A stretch of DNA of 64,000 nt, taken from Schistosoma mansoni. Lineage: Eukaryota; Platyhelminthes; Trematoda; Strigeidida; Schistosomatidae. Under the pieces are notes generated by a model. That model saw only the letters and a program-made list of their open reading frames with translations, was not told the DNA's origin and made no database searches. Made by a program: the position numbers and the translations under genes. This document shows, piece by piece, positions 11,201-25,200 of this stretch (position 1 is its first letter; every line of letters starts with the position of its first letter). Location: the NCBI RefSeq assembly GCF_000237925.1, contig NW_017386098.1, forward strand, positions 202,310 through 266,309, given 5' to 3'.

Positions 11201-11854
11201 ATCGACTAACTAAAATATCATGGGAGCCATGACATTAAAATGAATCAAAAAGGACTTCCCGTGTATCTGTAAGTGCATCTGATCCAAACCTAGTTCCAAC
11301 TAGGTTCAGCTTCCTGAATAACTGGCAAGTAAAAGTGAGGAAACTCGCTAACCCCAGTCGAAATCACAACAAGATGATTGGAGTAATAACGGTTCTAAAC
11401 AAATATTACCACGCAGTTATTCAACCAACAATTGATCTCAAATAATTCAATCGAACACACCAAAAAGTAAGTGTTATTCTGTCCTTTCTAGATAGATCAA
11501 GTAAGATTCCGTTTGAGCGGCTGTTCTATAACATAAAGTGTTTCAAACTCTGGGAAAGTGCTCCAATTTACAACCAAATTGCGCGATCCCAGTCAAAATC
11601 AACCTCCCAATCAAAGAGCGGACAGTCAATATGGCAGCCGCCAGAATAATAACAATTAGAACAAATTAAATACAGTTCCATAAGAAACATAGAAACTCAA
11701 TGAAAACGGAAGGAAAACCGAGAAATGATTATAAATTTAAACGTTACAGTCTCAGTTGGCAACAAAAAAGTTAACAATATATACAAATAAAGAAACCATA
11801 AAGAAGAAATTGCAAATGTATACATGGGGGGATTTCCACCTTCAAAATGTATCT
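11201..11854. other. No gene recognised
   Basis: A-rich sequence between the BEL/Pao fossil and LINE C. May include more of either element, too decayed to place. Confidence 0.4.
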
Positions 11855-13775
11855 TACAAGTTCCATAAGGTTCTTATATCCATACCGTCAAACACTTGCT
11901 CATAGTCAATGAAGTTGACGTATAGTGACGAGTTCCATTCAACTGGTTGTTCAACGATGATCCATAGTACCGAAATTCGGTCTGTGCACGACCGATCCCT
12001 ACGGAATCCGGATTGTTGACCTCGAAGTTGGGAGTCTACTGAATCTTTCATCCGGTTCAGCAACAGTCTGTTGAAACTTTCCCTGGTACTGATAGTAGTG
12101 TGATGCCTCTGTAGTTCTCACATTTGCTCAGATCTCCTTTCGTTGGTATCTTGATGAGATATCCTTCTTTCCAGTCTGTCGGCACTTGTTCTTCCTCCCA
12201 AATCTTGCTGAATAGAACGTGGAGCATGTTTGCAGTTGCTTCTATGTCTGAATTCAGTGCTTCGGTTGGTATGTTGTCAGATCCTGCTGCCTTCCCACTC
12301 TTGACTTGTCTGATGACCATCCTGATTTCTTCGATCGTTGGTAAAGTGACATCTATAGGAAGGTCTGTAGGTGCTGCCTCGATGTCTCGTGGATTCGATG
12401 GAGCTGGCCTATTCAAGAGTTCCTCGAAGCATTCTACCATCTGTTCCTCTGCTCTTGACTGCCTGCCCTTGTTTACTATGCTTTCCCTCTGGTTTCTCCG
12501 TTGAATCATGTAGTTGTCGCATATTTCCTTCTCTTGCAGCTTTTTCCACCGTCACTGCTAGGTCTTCCACGTATTTCTGTTTGTCAGCTCTAATGCTTCT
12601 GTACGCTCTCTTCTTTGTTTCTGTGGGTTCCGTCTGTGCCTTGACTTTCTCTATTCTTGTTCAGCTGTTGTTAATTGCTATCTTCTTGTTCTTCCTTTCT
12701 TGAATCCTGTCCAGTGTCTCGCTGGAGATCCATTCCTTATGATGATGCTCCTTGCGGCCCAGCACCTCCTGACACGTTGAAGTTAATGCTTCTTTGGTCA
12801 CATTCCAGTTGTCCTCCATCGTAGTTTCTTCTTCTTTCAGTACATTCTGTAAGGCTTGGAACCTGCTGCTCAAAGTTATCTTCAATTCATTGAGTTTGTC
12901 AGTATCTTGCAGGAAGGCTGTATTGAAACTTTGTACTGCTGTGTCTCCAGTTGTTCAGTGTTTCTTTAGCTTCGTTTTCATCTTGGCAATCACCAGGTCG
13001 TGATCTGAAACCATGTCAGCTCCTCTCTTGGTTCTCACGACTTCCATTGACCTTCTGAATTTTTTAGCGATACAAATATGATCGATCTGGTTCTCTGTAG
13101 TGTGATCCGGTGAGACTCATGTCGCTTTGTGCATGCTTTTGTGAGGGAATATTGTACCGTCAGGTCCTTTCCTAGGCACTTTTCTAGAACGGACTTCAGC
13201 ACCACAAAACTAATATGTGTCATTTTCGCTGCCATCGTTGGTGAGTGCATAGCGATGGATGATATTCACTGCAATACCCTCCATCTTTGTTTTGAATAAT
13301 GCTTTGATAATTTTGGATCCATGAGATTCTAATCTTTTACGTGCTTCTTTGGACACCACCTCTCCCGAAGCTAATCTTTACTGTTCAGCTTGGATCGAAA
13401 GGGTTTCACTTATTTCGAGCACCGCTAATTTGTATCTCCTCATTTCCGTAGTTATTCAACTGATCCTCCCGGTCTCCCACATTGGCCGAACATTCCATGT
13501 ACCTATATTAATTGTTGCTCTGGTTGTTAGAAGTGGAATCGGCCTCGTGATTTCTGGAGAATCTCAGCTTTCTCCATGACGCATCATAATTCTTCTAAAT
13601 GAAGATCCCTCAACTCCCAAGGGAGGGTTTAAATGGTTTTTTCTGGTTAGTATTGCTTCGTCAAGGTCGTTTCCCACATGATGAGGTTGCTGACTTTGCG
13701 CCCGACCTCTTCCTTTATCCGGGATTGGGACCGGCAATAATCCGAGAAGGGCTGCAGGCGGACTGTTGTAATCTA
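11855..13775 (-). mobile_element. LINE C, RTE-clade, decayed copy without insertion
   Basis: A third RTE family. On the - strand: leader (GGAAGAGGTCGGGCGCAAAG), INIGTWNVRPMWETGRI (endonuclease start), an internal deletion of the central endonuclease, RTKRGADMVSDH, VLGRKEHHHKEWIS, ERKNKKIAINNS, MVECFEELLNRPAPSN, then RT: SGKAAGSDNIPTEALNS, KGDLSKCENYRGITLLS, SGFRRDRSCTDRIS, YVNFIDYEQVFDGMD. It stops at 11855 before the YADD box. Frames are broken repeatedly. It matches 30450-33970 closely, including the same internal deletion, and provides the empty site for the LINE B insertion there. Confidence 0.88.
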
Positions 13776-13829
13776 ATTACATGCTATAAGGTATAAGTGG
13801 GAGAAATGCATGAGTGGGTCACTCATCTT

Positions 13830-14300
13830 CAATGAATATGGACTGAAACTCCTAAACAAGCAGGGTTACAAACGCCATGCGTTCAACTAAACCTGTTTCC
13901 ACTTGGCCGCAGTCAACTGACGTTTTTGTTCAGTCTGCCCTACGATAAAGTACACACGTTTTTGTGCGTAATGACTCATTACGAGGACCCCTCGAAATAG
14001 CTTACAAATGACCTTTCAAAGTCCTTCAGCGTAGACCTAGGTACTGTATCATCAATAAAAAGGAAATAATGATAGCATCAGCATCAATCGTCTTAAAGCC
14101 ATGTATTTAGAAGCAGACCCTAATAATGTTGACTTCCCTCCAGTACATTTGAATGACACAAGCCCCACAATTACAATACCCCATTCGATAATCAACAGTC
14201 ACGTAGAAACTTGGGTGGCATGTGACAGGCGACTCAAAGCAACGAGTTTCGGAGGACGAGTAATATTTCCGGAACACTTAAACGATCACTGAACGTAAAA
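13830..14300 (+). mobile_element. Gypsy LTR retrotransposon fossil, 3' end of pol
   Basis: The end of a Gypsy-type integrase: the region where members read FVR-D-VR-PL and PYKVL, then the DRLKPAYL-like motif (here IVLKPMYLEAD) and a Ser/Thr/Pro-rich tail ending GGRVIFPEHLNDH. Resembles the C-terminus of schistosome Gypsy elements. Broken, no LTR identified, old. Confidence 0.72.
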
Positions 14301-14802
14301 CACAACACTACAGTTCGTTTCGTCTCGTTATTTTTTGTATCAGTGTATCAGAAAACAAACCAAGGACCAGATCTTTTCTGTTGATATGCCTATATGCACG
14401 TGAGCATATGTACATCTTTTCCGAAAAAACCAAAAAAATTATCGTGGGAAAATTTTTTCTATGCTATCTCATGTTATCAAAACGCATGTATACAAATTTG
14501 TTTCCCCTTTTTCCCCAGTTTTGTATCCTCACGTATGAGTATATTTTGACACGCACTTGCAATTCCTTTTTTTATTTTCCAGGACGGCGGGAAGAGATGA
14601 AAAGACCGACGAAGTTTACGATAAATCGAAATTTTCATTGCTATTTTGTACCACATGACCCCTTATATTACGAAAAGACAACCAGATGCTGCTGAACATA
14701 GCAAGCTATCAGGAGATTGTTCACTAACGACAAGCTCATTGGGTTTAAACTTCTGGATGACAACGTCTTAAGGTAATCACTACCCCATTAAGGAGGGAAT
14801 GG
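14301..14802. other. No gene recognised
   Basis: Would be the place for the 3' LTR of the Gypsy fossil, but I see no matching second copy in the window. A 104-codon frame at 14381-14695 has no motif and low-complexity composition. Confidence 0.4.
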
Positions 14803-15245
14803 GCTGTAGCGGTAAACAAATCCCCAAAATAAATCGTTCTGTAAGTCTCCAACATTTGATGCCGATCGCACTAGTTTTGCCGGACAAACCTTACTTGAAG
14901 CGCTTGGTCACGCATCTACACCAGATCACTATTGGGTACGCCATGTTGCGCATCTCCTACAACCGTCAGCCAGCTTAGATTAAACGCATCTCGACATATC
15001 GATAGCCTTTCAAGTATAACTTCGAACCCCTTCTCTTCCGACTTCTGATTTGACTGGGTTGGAACACTTCGATTGTGAAGGTACCACTGGTAAAGGCGTT
15101 GTAGATCATAAACCCAACTGCTAGATGATTTGGCTAGGGCTCAGTGACATTTCACTGGACCTACAGAGTTGTCAGACTCTGAATACCTGCGGCATCTTTA
15201 TATCCAAATGTTCAATCACAGACTCCATCACAACGCCAATATGAT
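14803..15245. repeat. Dispersed repeat R1, copy 2
   Basis: Same block order as 5143-5533, with roughly 75 bp extra in the second half. Ends about 250 bp upstream of the MRPS9 start, so part of the MRPS9 promoter region is repeat-derived or abuts it. Confidence 0.6.
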
Positions 15246-15495
15246 AATTAGAAGTATTCGGGTTAATGTACAATCTTACTGCCCTAGAATAAACACAATA
15301 GCACTAAAGAAAATATTCACCTTAATTAATTGTCAAATAACCTAGTATCAGTGCATCTGGACAAATATAATACTCAAATTAAACGAAAATACGAACTTGA
15401 AACCACACCCGAAGATCAAGAAGAGACAGATCACTTTATACATGTTCCCCCTGAAGATATTGTTTGTTGAATAACCTTGTGTTGGACATCACGGT

Positions 15496-16209
15496 ATGAC
15501 CTCAGGTAGCAAGACGATGTTTGCGCTACATCGTCTTACTTCGTTATTTGCTTTCAGGAGATATTTCCAAGCTTTTTACAGAGCCAGAAGTTTATCGTTG
15601 GAAACCCCAAACTTAGGCAAGATTAATTCTGTCAAGAATTACCTGAAAAATATTGAGAAAAACGGTATGCTTTCAATATAACTCACTGTAGTGAATTTTA
15701 GAAATGGCACTTAGTATCGAAAAGAAAGAATATGAGAGTGGTAGAAAGTTCCTTGCTCAAATTATGGGTTATGACCCTGTCCATTTCACACCTGAACAGG
15801 TTAATGAGGCTATTGAGTATCTTCTTCCGTCGTCGTTGTTTACTAAACGTGCTCGTCCTGTCTTCAAAGTAAATATACGTTTATCTTATTTTAAAAATTG
15901 TAGGAACCACACCTAGTGTTTCCTCCGCAAAAACGTTAGTTATCAGCGCGTTTATGATATTCGTTTAGAATTGCAGTGCGATATAAATGGCAGACCAGTT
16001 AATAGCTACTTTTACACAACACACCAAAACTTTTACAAAATCATGAACGTAAGAATAAATCTCTGGTAACAACACTCTTAGGAAGCGACTTACAAACTAG
16101 AAGAGATTAAACATCATGCTGATCAGTCGTATTTTGACAGGACGACCATTAAGCCCACATTGAAAGAAGTCCAGTACGTTAAAAATGCTTTTCTGATTAT
16201 TGGGTCACA
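15496..16209 (+). CDS. MRPS9: MRPS9 exons 1-5 with four micro-introns
   Basis: Five exons are separated by introns of 37, 35, 34 and 33 bp (15665-15701, 15869-15903, 15935-15968, 16049-16081). Exon 3 is a 31-nt micro-exon encoding EPHLVFPPQK. Exon 4 holds CDINGRPVNSYFYTTHQNFY, the counterpart of the human segment ending in GRPFHYLFYTGKQSYY. Exon 5 ends at 16209, before a consensus GTATGT donor, with two bases left over that join the exon at 28971. Reading straight through any of these introns meets a stop or loses the homology. Confidence 0.93.
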
Positions 16210-19200
16210 GTATGTATACTTGGTGAAATAGTTTCACATCTATCTGGTTTTTTATTTGAATATTTTAGTACCACTGGATGTACTCCCACTTATATTTATA
16301 ATTTAATTTTCAGATATTGAGGTTTGAGGCCATCTCAGCCCTTTATACCATTAATGCAACTTTTTGGCGTATGTCAACAACAGGCGTTAAGACAACTTGC
16401 AAATATTTCGCTTTCATGTGTACGTACTATAATGAACTTTTGATTCTCCCCAGTGCCTATCAGTTTAGCCAAAATGGCTTACTTAAGTGACGAAGTTGAT
16501 GTGACAATACGATTCGACGTTACTTTTTATTTATTTCAGCACATATATTGTTACAAAGGGGCATCAAATGCATATGCGCCACACAATGACGATGAAAATG
16601 TTAAGAGATGGAGAATGCAAAGTACGAATAAGAAAAAAGAAAACAATAAAGAGCAGAAATCAGTGTATGATAGTGAAACAATGATAATAATGGAAGAAAT
16701 AGTTCAGTTAGCAAAGGTACGACCATAAATAACTCTTCCAGTTAAAGAAGTTATAACCACTTCTTATGAAGAAAGTAAGATAAAGTCACAGCAGGATCGC
16801 CACTGACTTCTATTCTAAGCCATGTCTAGTAAAGTCTCTAGCCACTGTGTTGCACCATCACTCGGACCCCAACCAGGAAGTCGGGAAGGAGCAACAGAAG
16901 TCAGCCCTTTGCAGCTTTCTTTCATACCACGATACCATGTCATACACTGACCACCTCTCCGCCTTTTACAACCAGTCCCAGAGTCCGCAAATAATGCACG
17001 ACGTGGACTTCTCTGAGATGACGTTCGTAGAACATGTCCAAGCCACCGAAGTCGATGTTTCAAGATGGTGACACCAATTGAATTATCGTCCCTGTGCCTG
17101 AACACTCGATGCCGAACCTCTGCATTACTAACATGGTATTGCCACTGGATATCAGCAATCCTTCGGAGACAACGATGATCAAACACAGAGAGGCGTCTAA
17201 CATCCTCAACTCGGAGAGACCAGGTTTCACAAGCATAGAGCAAAACTGATCTCACCGACGCGTCGTAGATCCGACCGTTTACAGCCAGACTAACATCACG
17301 AAGGCGCCAAAGATGGCCCAGATTGGCATAAGCTGCTCTGGCTTTCATTATACGTGAATCGATCTCATCACTCACGCCACCACCAGCACTTGTGCAGCTA
17401 CCTAGATACTCGAACTTCTCGACTACTTCAATCTGCTCACCACCCAGGGTGAGTACAGGATTAGAATCCTGCCAGTCTTGTAGAAGTACTTTGCACTTCG
17501 AAGGTGCAAGTCATATACCGTACCTATGGGCACTGATTGCTAACTGATTAGGTGCGGATATCAAGGTCGAGAAGTCTTTCTCTAGGTAACAGATCCACAC
17601 CATCATTACATGCATCCGTCAGAGCTGTTTCCAGAACGTCATCGTTAGCAAAGTTGAAGAGGAATGTTGAGATTGAGCAACCCTGTCTAACCCCACTGCT
17701 TGGATGGAACAATGGTGAGGGGTGGTTGTATGCCTTCACTTTACTTGAGGTGTTTGTATATAAGGCTTTTAAGATGTTAATAGACTTCTCAGGCACACCC
17801 TTCTTCAATAGACAATCCCAGAGCACAGTCTTATCCAACGAATCGAAAGTGTCCCAAATGCCCTGGTACGGCCGAGAGTGGGGAGAGTCCGCTCTCCCTC
17901 TCGAAATGCTCTCACATGGCCAGCGAATATATAGCCTCTGCCAGGGAAGTCCTACTCACTGCCTTCTCGTGGCGGGGGTGTTGTTCACAAAAGTGAGAGG
18001 ACGAAAAGCGAATGTCCGGCGCTTTAACCGGGTTGGTGGACAAGGCGAGTCCACCTAGGGGAGTTGGAAAACCCTGATTCCAAACCAATGGTGCACATGG
18101 GCTCCAGTATCCTGAAGGAACGAATGGCGTATGAACCAACTGTTGGTCACCGGCTACCATGGGACTGCATCTCCTCACGACGCTCCACTGCCTTGTCGAC
18201 TAGACTTTTAGGTCAAAGGCTCCGGTTGTGGTCCTCTAAGAAAACCACCTGCTTCAGTTCGGGCACCTGGGCAGTATCACAGCCCTCACACAAATCAAAT
18301 GAGATTTGTGCGGCACATATGTATCTGGTACTTCCTTGTACCAATATTTATGTGTTTAAATAATAATAATAATAAAATAACGAAGAGGGATTAGTCTGAC
18401 TAACATAGCATCTAAAATACTTGCCTCAAGAATTATCGGGCGCCTAACTAAGAGTCGTGAACTGCAAACACGAGAAAATCAGGCTGGCTGCATCGACCAC
18501 ATATTCACTATTCGTCAGGTTTTAGAACACAGACATGTTTATCGGCGTCCGACAATGATAGTTTTTCTTGACTTGAATGCAGCATTTGACTCTGTAGACC
18601 AAGAGGTTCTGTGGCAGTGTCTGTAATTGAAAGGTGTACCTCAGAAGTACATAAACCTTGTGAACCTTAGCGAACAGTCATCTGATTTTACAACCTCAAG
18701 TGGTGTCCGACAAGGCTGTTCACTATCCCCATTTTTGTTTAACTTCATTAGACCTATTGCTGGAAATAACACTCTCGTCGACTGAATTTTCAGGAATTAA
18801 TCTTCTACTAGGAGGTTCACTTATCGACTTAGAATACGCAGATGACATAGTCCTGTTTAGTGAAGACGCTGACAAAATGCAGAGTCTTCTGTTAGAACTG
18901 AGTAATAATGCCAGGATGTTTGGGATGCGTTTCTCCCCATGCAAATGTAAATTGTTACTCCAGGACTGGCCTGCGTCAACACCTGAACTAAGGATAGGGA
19001 GTGAAGTAGTCGAACGCGTGGACAACTTCACTTATCTTGGAAGTCTGATCAGCCCTAATGGGTTGGTGTCTGACGAAATCTCAGCACGGATTCGAAAAGC
19101 TCGTTTGGCTTTTGCCAACTTACGTCACCTATGGCGAAGACGAGATATCCGTCTATCAATTAAGGGACGAGTATACTGCGCAGCAGTTCGCTCTGTTCTA

Positions 19201-22200
19201 CTTTACGGCTGCGAGACATGGCCATTAAGAGTAGAAGATACTTGTAGGTTACTAGTATTTGACCACAGATGCCTTAGAAATATTGCTCGCATCTTCTGGG
19301 ATAACCGGGTAAGTAATAGTGAGGTTAGACGCAAGGTATTAAGGAATGGTTGTAAATCAGTTGATGAAATCATGAATCTTCATCGACTGAGATGGTTGGG
19401 CCACGTGTTACTTATGCCTGAACAACGGTTACCACGACGCGCAGTGTTGACTAGTATTGGGTATGGTTGGAAGAGAGTTAGGGGCGGCCAAACCCAAACA
19501 TGGCATCAGTGCTTGAAGTCACTAACTTCTAGTCTGAGCCATGTTGGCAGATGCAGACTACCTGGTTGGGGTCCGCGTGACTATCGTAACCAATGGTTGG
19601 AGACTCTGTGTGACATGGCTCAGAATCGATCACAATGGCGCAGGTGTATACACTCTTTGTCTTCCCTTAAGTCGTGAGATTAAAATTGCTTCATATCTCT
19701 CTTTCTTCCTGTACTATATCCTTATATACAAACTTTCTTTTATATTACCACCACTAAATTAGCTACTTCTGTGAATTCGGTGTTCATCTTGTGCTAATGA
19801 GGTATGGCAACTTGGACCAATGCATATGTGTGTCTGCTCCTACGTTGTAGTTGACTGACTGACATCCTTGAGTAGAACGAAAACCAGCCTGCTCCTCACG
19901 AGTCAATCTTGATGTAGTATTAAACAGTCTACGAAGTATGACAGAAGTCAATATTTTGGACGCAGTCGAAAGAAGACTCATCCCCCGATAATTGTTACAG
20001 CGACGACGTGATGTCTTTTCAAAGATAGGGATAACTATCGACTCGTTCCATAACTTTGGAACAATCTCCAGCTCCCAGACCTTAGTAAACAACTCAGTCA
20101 ATTCCCTAGCCAGAAAGTCACCATCGTCTTTAAAAAGAGCCAGTGATAAATCGCCTAGGCCCGGAGATTTGTAGCGCTTCAAGAGTCGGAGTTCCGTGCG
20201 GACTGAAGAAACCCAGTGCTTATAAGCGGGACGTTTCGCGAAGCCGCAAGTGACTTTACTCGCCATTTTCATGGCGCCATGCAATCGCAACCAATGCTTA
20301 TCTATACTTTTCGGTGGAATGGTAGCTAGCCTTGAATGTAGCTCGGTTTGATATTTAGTTGCAATAGAAGCTTCAAGCAATCTACTGAAATCGATCCGTT
20401 TAGGACGATGAATTTACCGGTCACTGAAACGTAAAGTGAGATTAGCCTAAGCAAGGTCATGATCAGAGTCCAGATAGGTACTCACAAAGGAGCGGCAGTC
20501 TTGTAAGCAACAACGCCAGCGGCAGCTGATCGCAAAACCAGAGGAAGATGCTACAATATACCCGGATAAATGCACGTAAGACGAACTTTTCGAAGCGACA
20601 GATAGAGATCAAACTTGTAGTACTTTACTAGAGTCTTGAATACGTGTCCCGTATAGACAACAGACATCGATTTTGAGACTATCTAAAGACATAGCCAACC
20701 CTATCTGTTGTCCGATCTGCATTAGTGTGCGAACATTAGAGGAAGCCAGTTTGAATGGCATACGTGGTTTCAGAAAGACTTTCAGTGTTTGTATTCGGTG
20801 GCAGCATTCAACTTTCGACCAGTCAGTGACTTGAGATCTTTTAGATAGAACAGGGTTCCCACCACAGGCGACCTGCTGTATAGGTTGGAAAATAAGAATA
20901 CGCAAAAGTGAGAATAGAAAAGAGTAGATAAGTGATGTAGTATATAAAAAAACAAAAATGAATGTGAATTGTCCGAATTTTAACTGAAGCTATAATAGTA
21001 TTTCCAATGTTAATTGTCATTTTTTTAAATTTGTGTATGGGATGTGATACTCCTCGAGTGCTCAGATCGAAGCAGGCGGTTTTCTTAGGGGGCCACACCC
21101 GGAGCCTTCGATCTAAAGGTCTAATCCACAAGGCAGTCGAGCAACTTTTTGAGATGCAGTCCCGTGGTAACCGTTTGCCAAAATAGGTTCATATGTCATT
21201 TGTTTCCTCAGGATCCTGGAGCCTATATACATATCATTCGTTTGAGATCACGGTTTTCCAACTCCCCTAGGTGGACTCCCCGTACCCACCAGCCCAGGTA
21301 AAGCGCCGAACATTCGCTTTTCGTCCTCTCAATTTCGTAAACAACACCCTAGTCGCGAGAAGACACTGAGTAGGACTTTCCTGGCATTGGTTATATGCAC
21401 GTGGACATGTAAGAGCATTTTGAGAAGGAGGGCGGACTCTCTACACTCTCGGCCGTACCAGGGCATTTGGGGCAATGTGACGTTACAGTGAAAATGAACT
21501 TAAGAATTTATAATGCTCAGTCTTCAAATCTCTAATTACAACACAGTGCTCTCGGTTTACAATTTTAAACGTGGAGGACAGATCAAAGACGTACTACTTG
21601 TACGTTTCCATCAGTCATGTCCAGTCGATTGAACATATAGCAAGTTCTTTGCTAAGTTAATCACTCAATAATATCAAATAGTTCCGGACGGAATAGGAGA
21701 AGCTCTCGCTTGACCGGCTTCTGTAACTAGTAGCAGTGGATCACCGATGCCTCCAGGTAAGAACTTAAGTATACTTAACGACAAGAGAAATACTGGTACA
21801 TTATAATGAGATACTGTCCTTAGTTTTTGAGAATATGTCAAGTTTTCTTTTAATGAGCTGCTGGAAAGTCGCTTAGACTAGCTCAACCGGCAGCGAATTC
21901 CAACGTTTGATTACTCTTAAGTAGTAAGTGTGTCTACAGTTCGTTCTACTGTGTTGTGTTACCAGTTTCTGGGTGTTACTCCCAAGGTTTGTGTTGGGAC
22001 AAAACTTAAGTAGGTATTTAAGGGGATGCCCAGAAGTTTTTAGGATGCTATAATTCATTAGGTCACCTCTAAGATGCCTCCACTCTAATGTGTAAAGGTT
22101 CAGTGATTGAAGGCGCTCTTCACAAGACTTGAATTTGAGTCCACGAACTGATTTCGTGGCTCGATGTTGGATGGGTGGAGTGGAGTGAGGGAAGAAACAC

Positions 22201-25200
22201 TTTCCATGCTTTTAATGGAACGAATAAAACTGTTGAAGATTACGTGGAAAGTTCTCCCGTCGAGCTGGCCGTAAATGCGCTTCAACGTTACCAATGCAAG
22301 GTTTGCTCAAAAGGCATTTTTGTCTCAGTTGGTGTAAGATTTCAAATCGTAGGACACCAACACTCCTAGACCTTTTTCAACTTCGGATATCTCTAGAGGG
22401 GAGTTACCTAAGTTGTATTCGTAGTCTGCAACATTGTCTCAAATGGACTCCTTTACATTTTGAAGTGTTAAAAGTAAATCTGTTGTTATCTGCCCATCTT
22501 TGAAGTCGAGTCAGATCATCCTCAAGTGCCGGTTTATCCTATTGGTTACATACTGCTCTCCAGAGTTTCACATCATCAGCGAAAAGTAATAAATCTGATG
22601 ATACCTGCTATGGAAGATCGTTTATATAAATCAAGAAAAGGTCCAAGTATTGTTCCCGACCGTTGCTGCTACCTTGACGTGGTGGTTGGGCTTGCCTATC
22701 GTGATGAAGCAATCGAGCTATGCTGGCTGGAACAATCGTTCCTCAAGGTCCTACCATGCCAGGCAGGTCGTTTGAAGAGCGGTGAGACTAAAAGCAGCAA
22801 TCCCAAGGTCCGAAGGCGAAGTCGTACTGCCGACTGTACGGAGGTGTGACGGCAGTAAGGTGTTTCCTTCAGACAACCAGCATGACAGCGATGCCGCCTT
22901 CCCACAAGGAGGGGTGGGGTTAGAAAAGGTCGACCCTAAAAATGCACACTTCGCCTTATCCCACGGATATCCGTCTCCGGCGGTAAGGTCCTTTGAAGAA
23001 CGGAGCTAACACGTCAAAAATCCCCCACAAAAACTTCGTGTGTGACCGACCTCAAGCAGTTGTCCCTTGGGCACTGCGGTCACGCTCCCAGGTCGTTATG
23101 ACCAACACTAATCCGACTTCTTTTTCAGGTCCCTCAACGAATACCTTTCTATGGTGTGGACAGCCGGGAAGTGATATTAGCCCTCATACCCGTAACAGCA
23201 CACGAGACCAAGTTGGTCACTTTCAAATCCTTCTTACACCTAATAACTCTCTTATCTCCACGACTAACCCTTCCCACGTCCTTTTATCACCTCGCACCGC
23301 TAGGGCAAACGATACAAGTACACGGAACGTTACTCCTGGTCTCCTGAAACCACGCTTTAAACTACATATAGGAACTTTTAATGTCCGAACATTGTGCCAA
23401 ATAGGACAACAGGCTTCCTTAGCTAGGACTCTAGAATCTTACACCATCGATGTGTGCTGCGTCTCTGGAACGTGCATACAAGATCCAAGTAGCGTCATTC
23501 ATTTGACCTCACCTAATCAAAATAAAGAACCATCTCGATACACGCTTCGTGTATCTGGAAGCCCCGATGCTGCTTCCCGTGGCCTCGCTGGAGTAGGTAT
23601 AGCATTAAGTCCTAGGGCAGAACTAGCTCTTTTAGACTGGATCCCAGTAGACAGTCGTCTATGCGCTGTTCGACTAAACGGATCAGTAAGGACTCGGAAA
23701 GATAGGGAAACCCGTCGTTGCCTCTTCGTGGTCTCTGCCTACTCTCCCACTGACTGCGGCTCAGACGATATAAAAGATGAGTTTTACAGGAAACTTTCTG
23801 ACCTTCTCCGAAAAGCTAGGCGTTCTGATGTAGTAATAGTGGCAGGTGACGTTGATGCTCAAGTAGGTAAACTAAGTGAAAGGGAAAGACACCTGGGTGG
23901 ATCTTATGGTGTCGTGGCTAAAAGGACAGATAATGGCGACCGTCTGTTGCAGCTGTGATCAGATAATCGCCTATTTCTTGCAAATACTAACTTTAAGCAT
24001 AAGGAAAAACATCTTTTGACATGGCAACCTCCGAATTCGTCCCAACTTTGGACCCAATTAGGTCACACCGCTATCAGCCACCGATGGAGGGGCTCGGTAG
24101 AAGACTGTCACTCATTCTGGAGCACATGATTAGATTCAGATCATGCTCTAGTACGAGCACGTATCTGTCTGCGTCTTACTGGACGTAGGAAAGACACTGC
24201 AGGGAAGCCTCTAAGGGTTCTACTTAATGATAAGCAAGCTAAGAATATATTTCAGGAACAACTGGAAAAACAGTTAGGCAGACATGTAAGTTGTGTTCAC
24301 CCCGAAGCAGCGTGGAATGACATCTGAAAAGCTGTGGAAACAGCAGTGATATCCGCTAGTAAGGTAAACCATACGTTTAGGGAGAAACAATGGATCTCGG
24401 CAGCATCTACCGCACTGATAGATGCTCGAAAACTCATCCCACCTGGCTCTGAACATAACGAAGAGCGAAGTCAGCTTAAGCGAAGGCTAATAAGAAGCCT
24501 ACGCAATGATCGCAAACAGTGGTGGGTAGCGAAAGCAAGAGAGATGGGAAAGGCAGCGGCAATAGGTAACAGTAGACAGCTATTGAGACTTATTAAAGAA
24601 ACCGGCATTAGGAACCCAACTATTAGCGAAACTATCTCAGACAAAGATGGACATATCATTCATTCTCAATCCAGGAGATTGGATCGATGGGCAGAACACT
24701 TTAGGGATCAGTTCAACTGGCCTTTAGCCACACTTCAGTTACCCACGATCCCCAGTCGTCCTGGATGGCAAATTGAGGTAAGTCCTCCAACTCTCTACGA
24801 GGTTGAAAAGCTATAGGAAATCTAAAGTGAGGGAGAGCCGCAGGCCCTGACAGGTTTACCCCTGGAATTTTTAAGGATGGTGGTCCAGTATTAGCAACGA
24901 GATTGACTGAGGTCTTAGGTAGAATCTGGGAACTGGACGTAATTCCATCTGACTGGTCCCAATCACTGATTGTGTCAGTCTATAAGAAAGGACAAAAGTC
25001 CTCCTGTGACAATCACAGAGGAATCAGTTTGACTAATATAGTGTCTAAAATATTAGCTTCAATAATACTTAGGCGCCTAACTAAAGCTCGTGAAGAGCAG
25101 ACTAGAGAAAACCAGGCTGGTTTCCGACCTGGACGTGGTTGCATAGACCAGATATTCACTCTACGTCAGGTCCTAGAACATAGACGTACATTCAGACGTC

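Noticed and set aside
16315-16485. Possible extra MRPS9 exon after TTTTCAG (ILRFEAISALY...)
   Set aside because: Any donor that would end it leaves a phase that puts a stop in the 28971 exon. Direct joining of 16209 to 28971 keeps both frame and length.
16453-16728. 91-codon frame as a gene
   Set aside because: Its second half is the reverse complement of the LINE B 3' UTR and tail; no protein motif.
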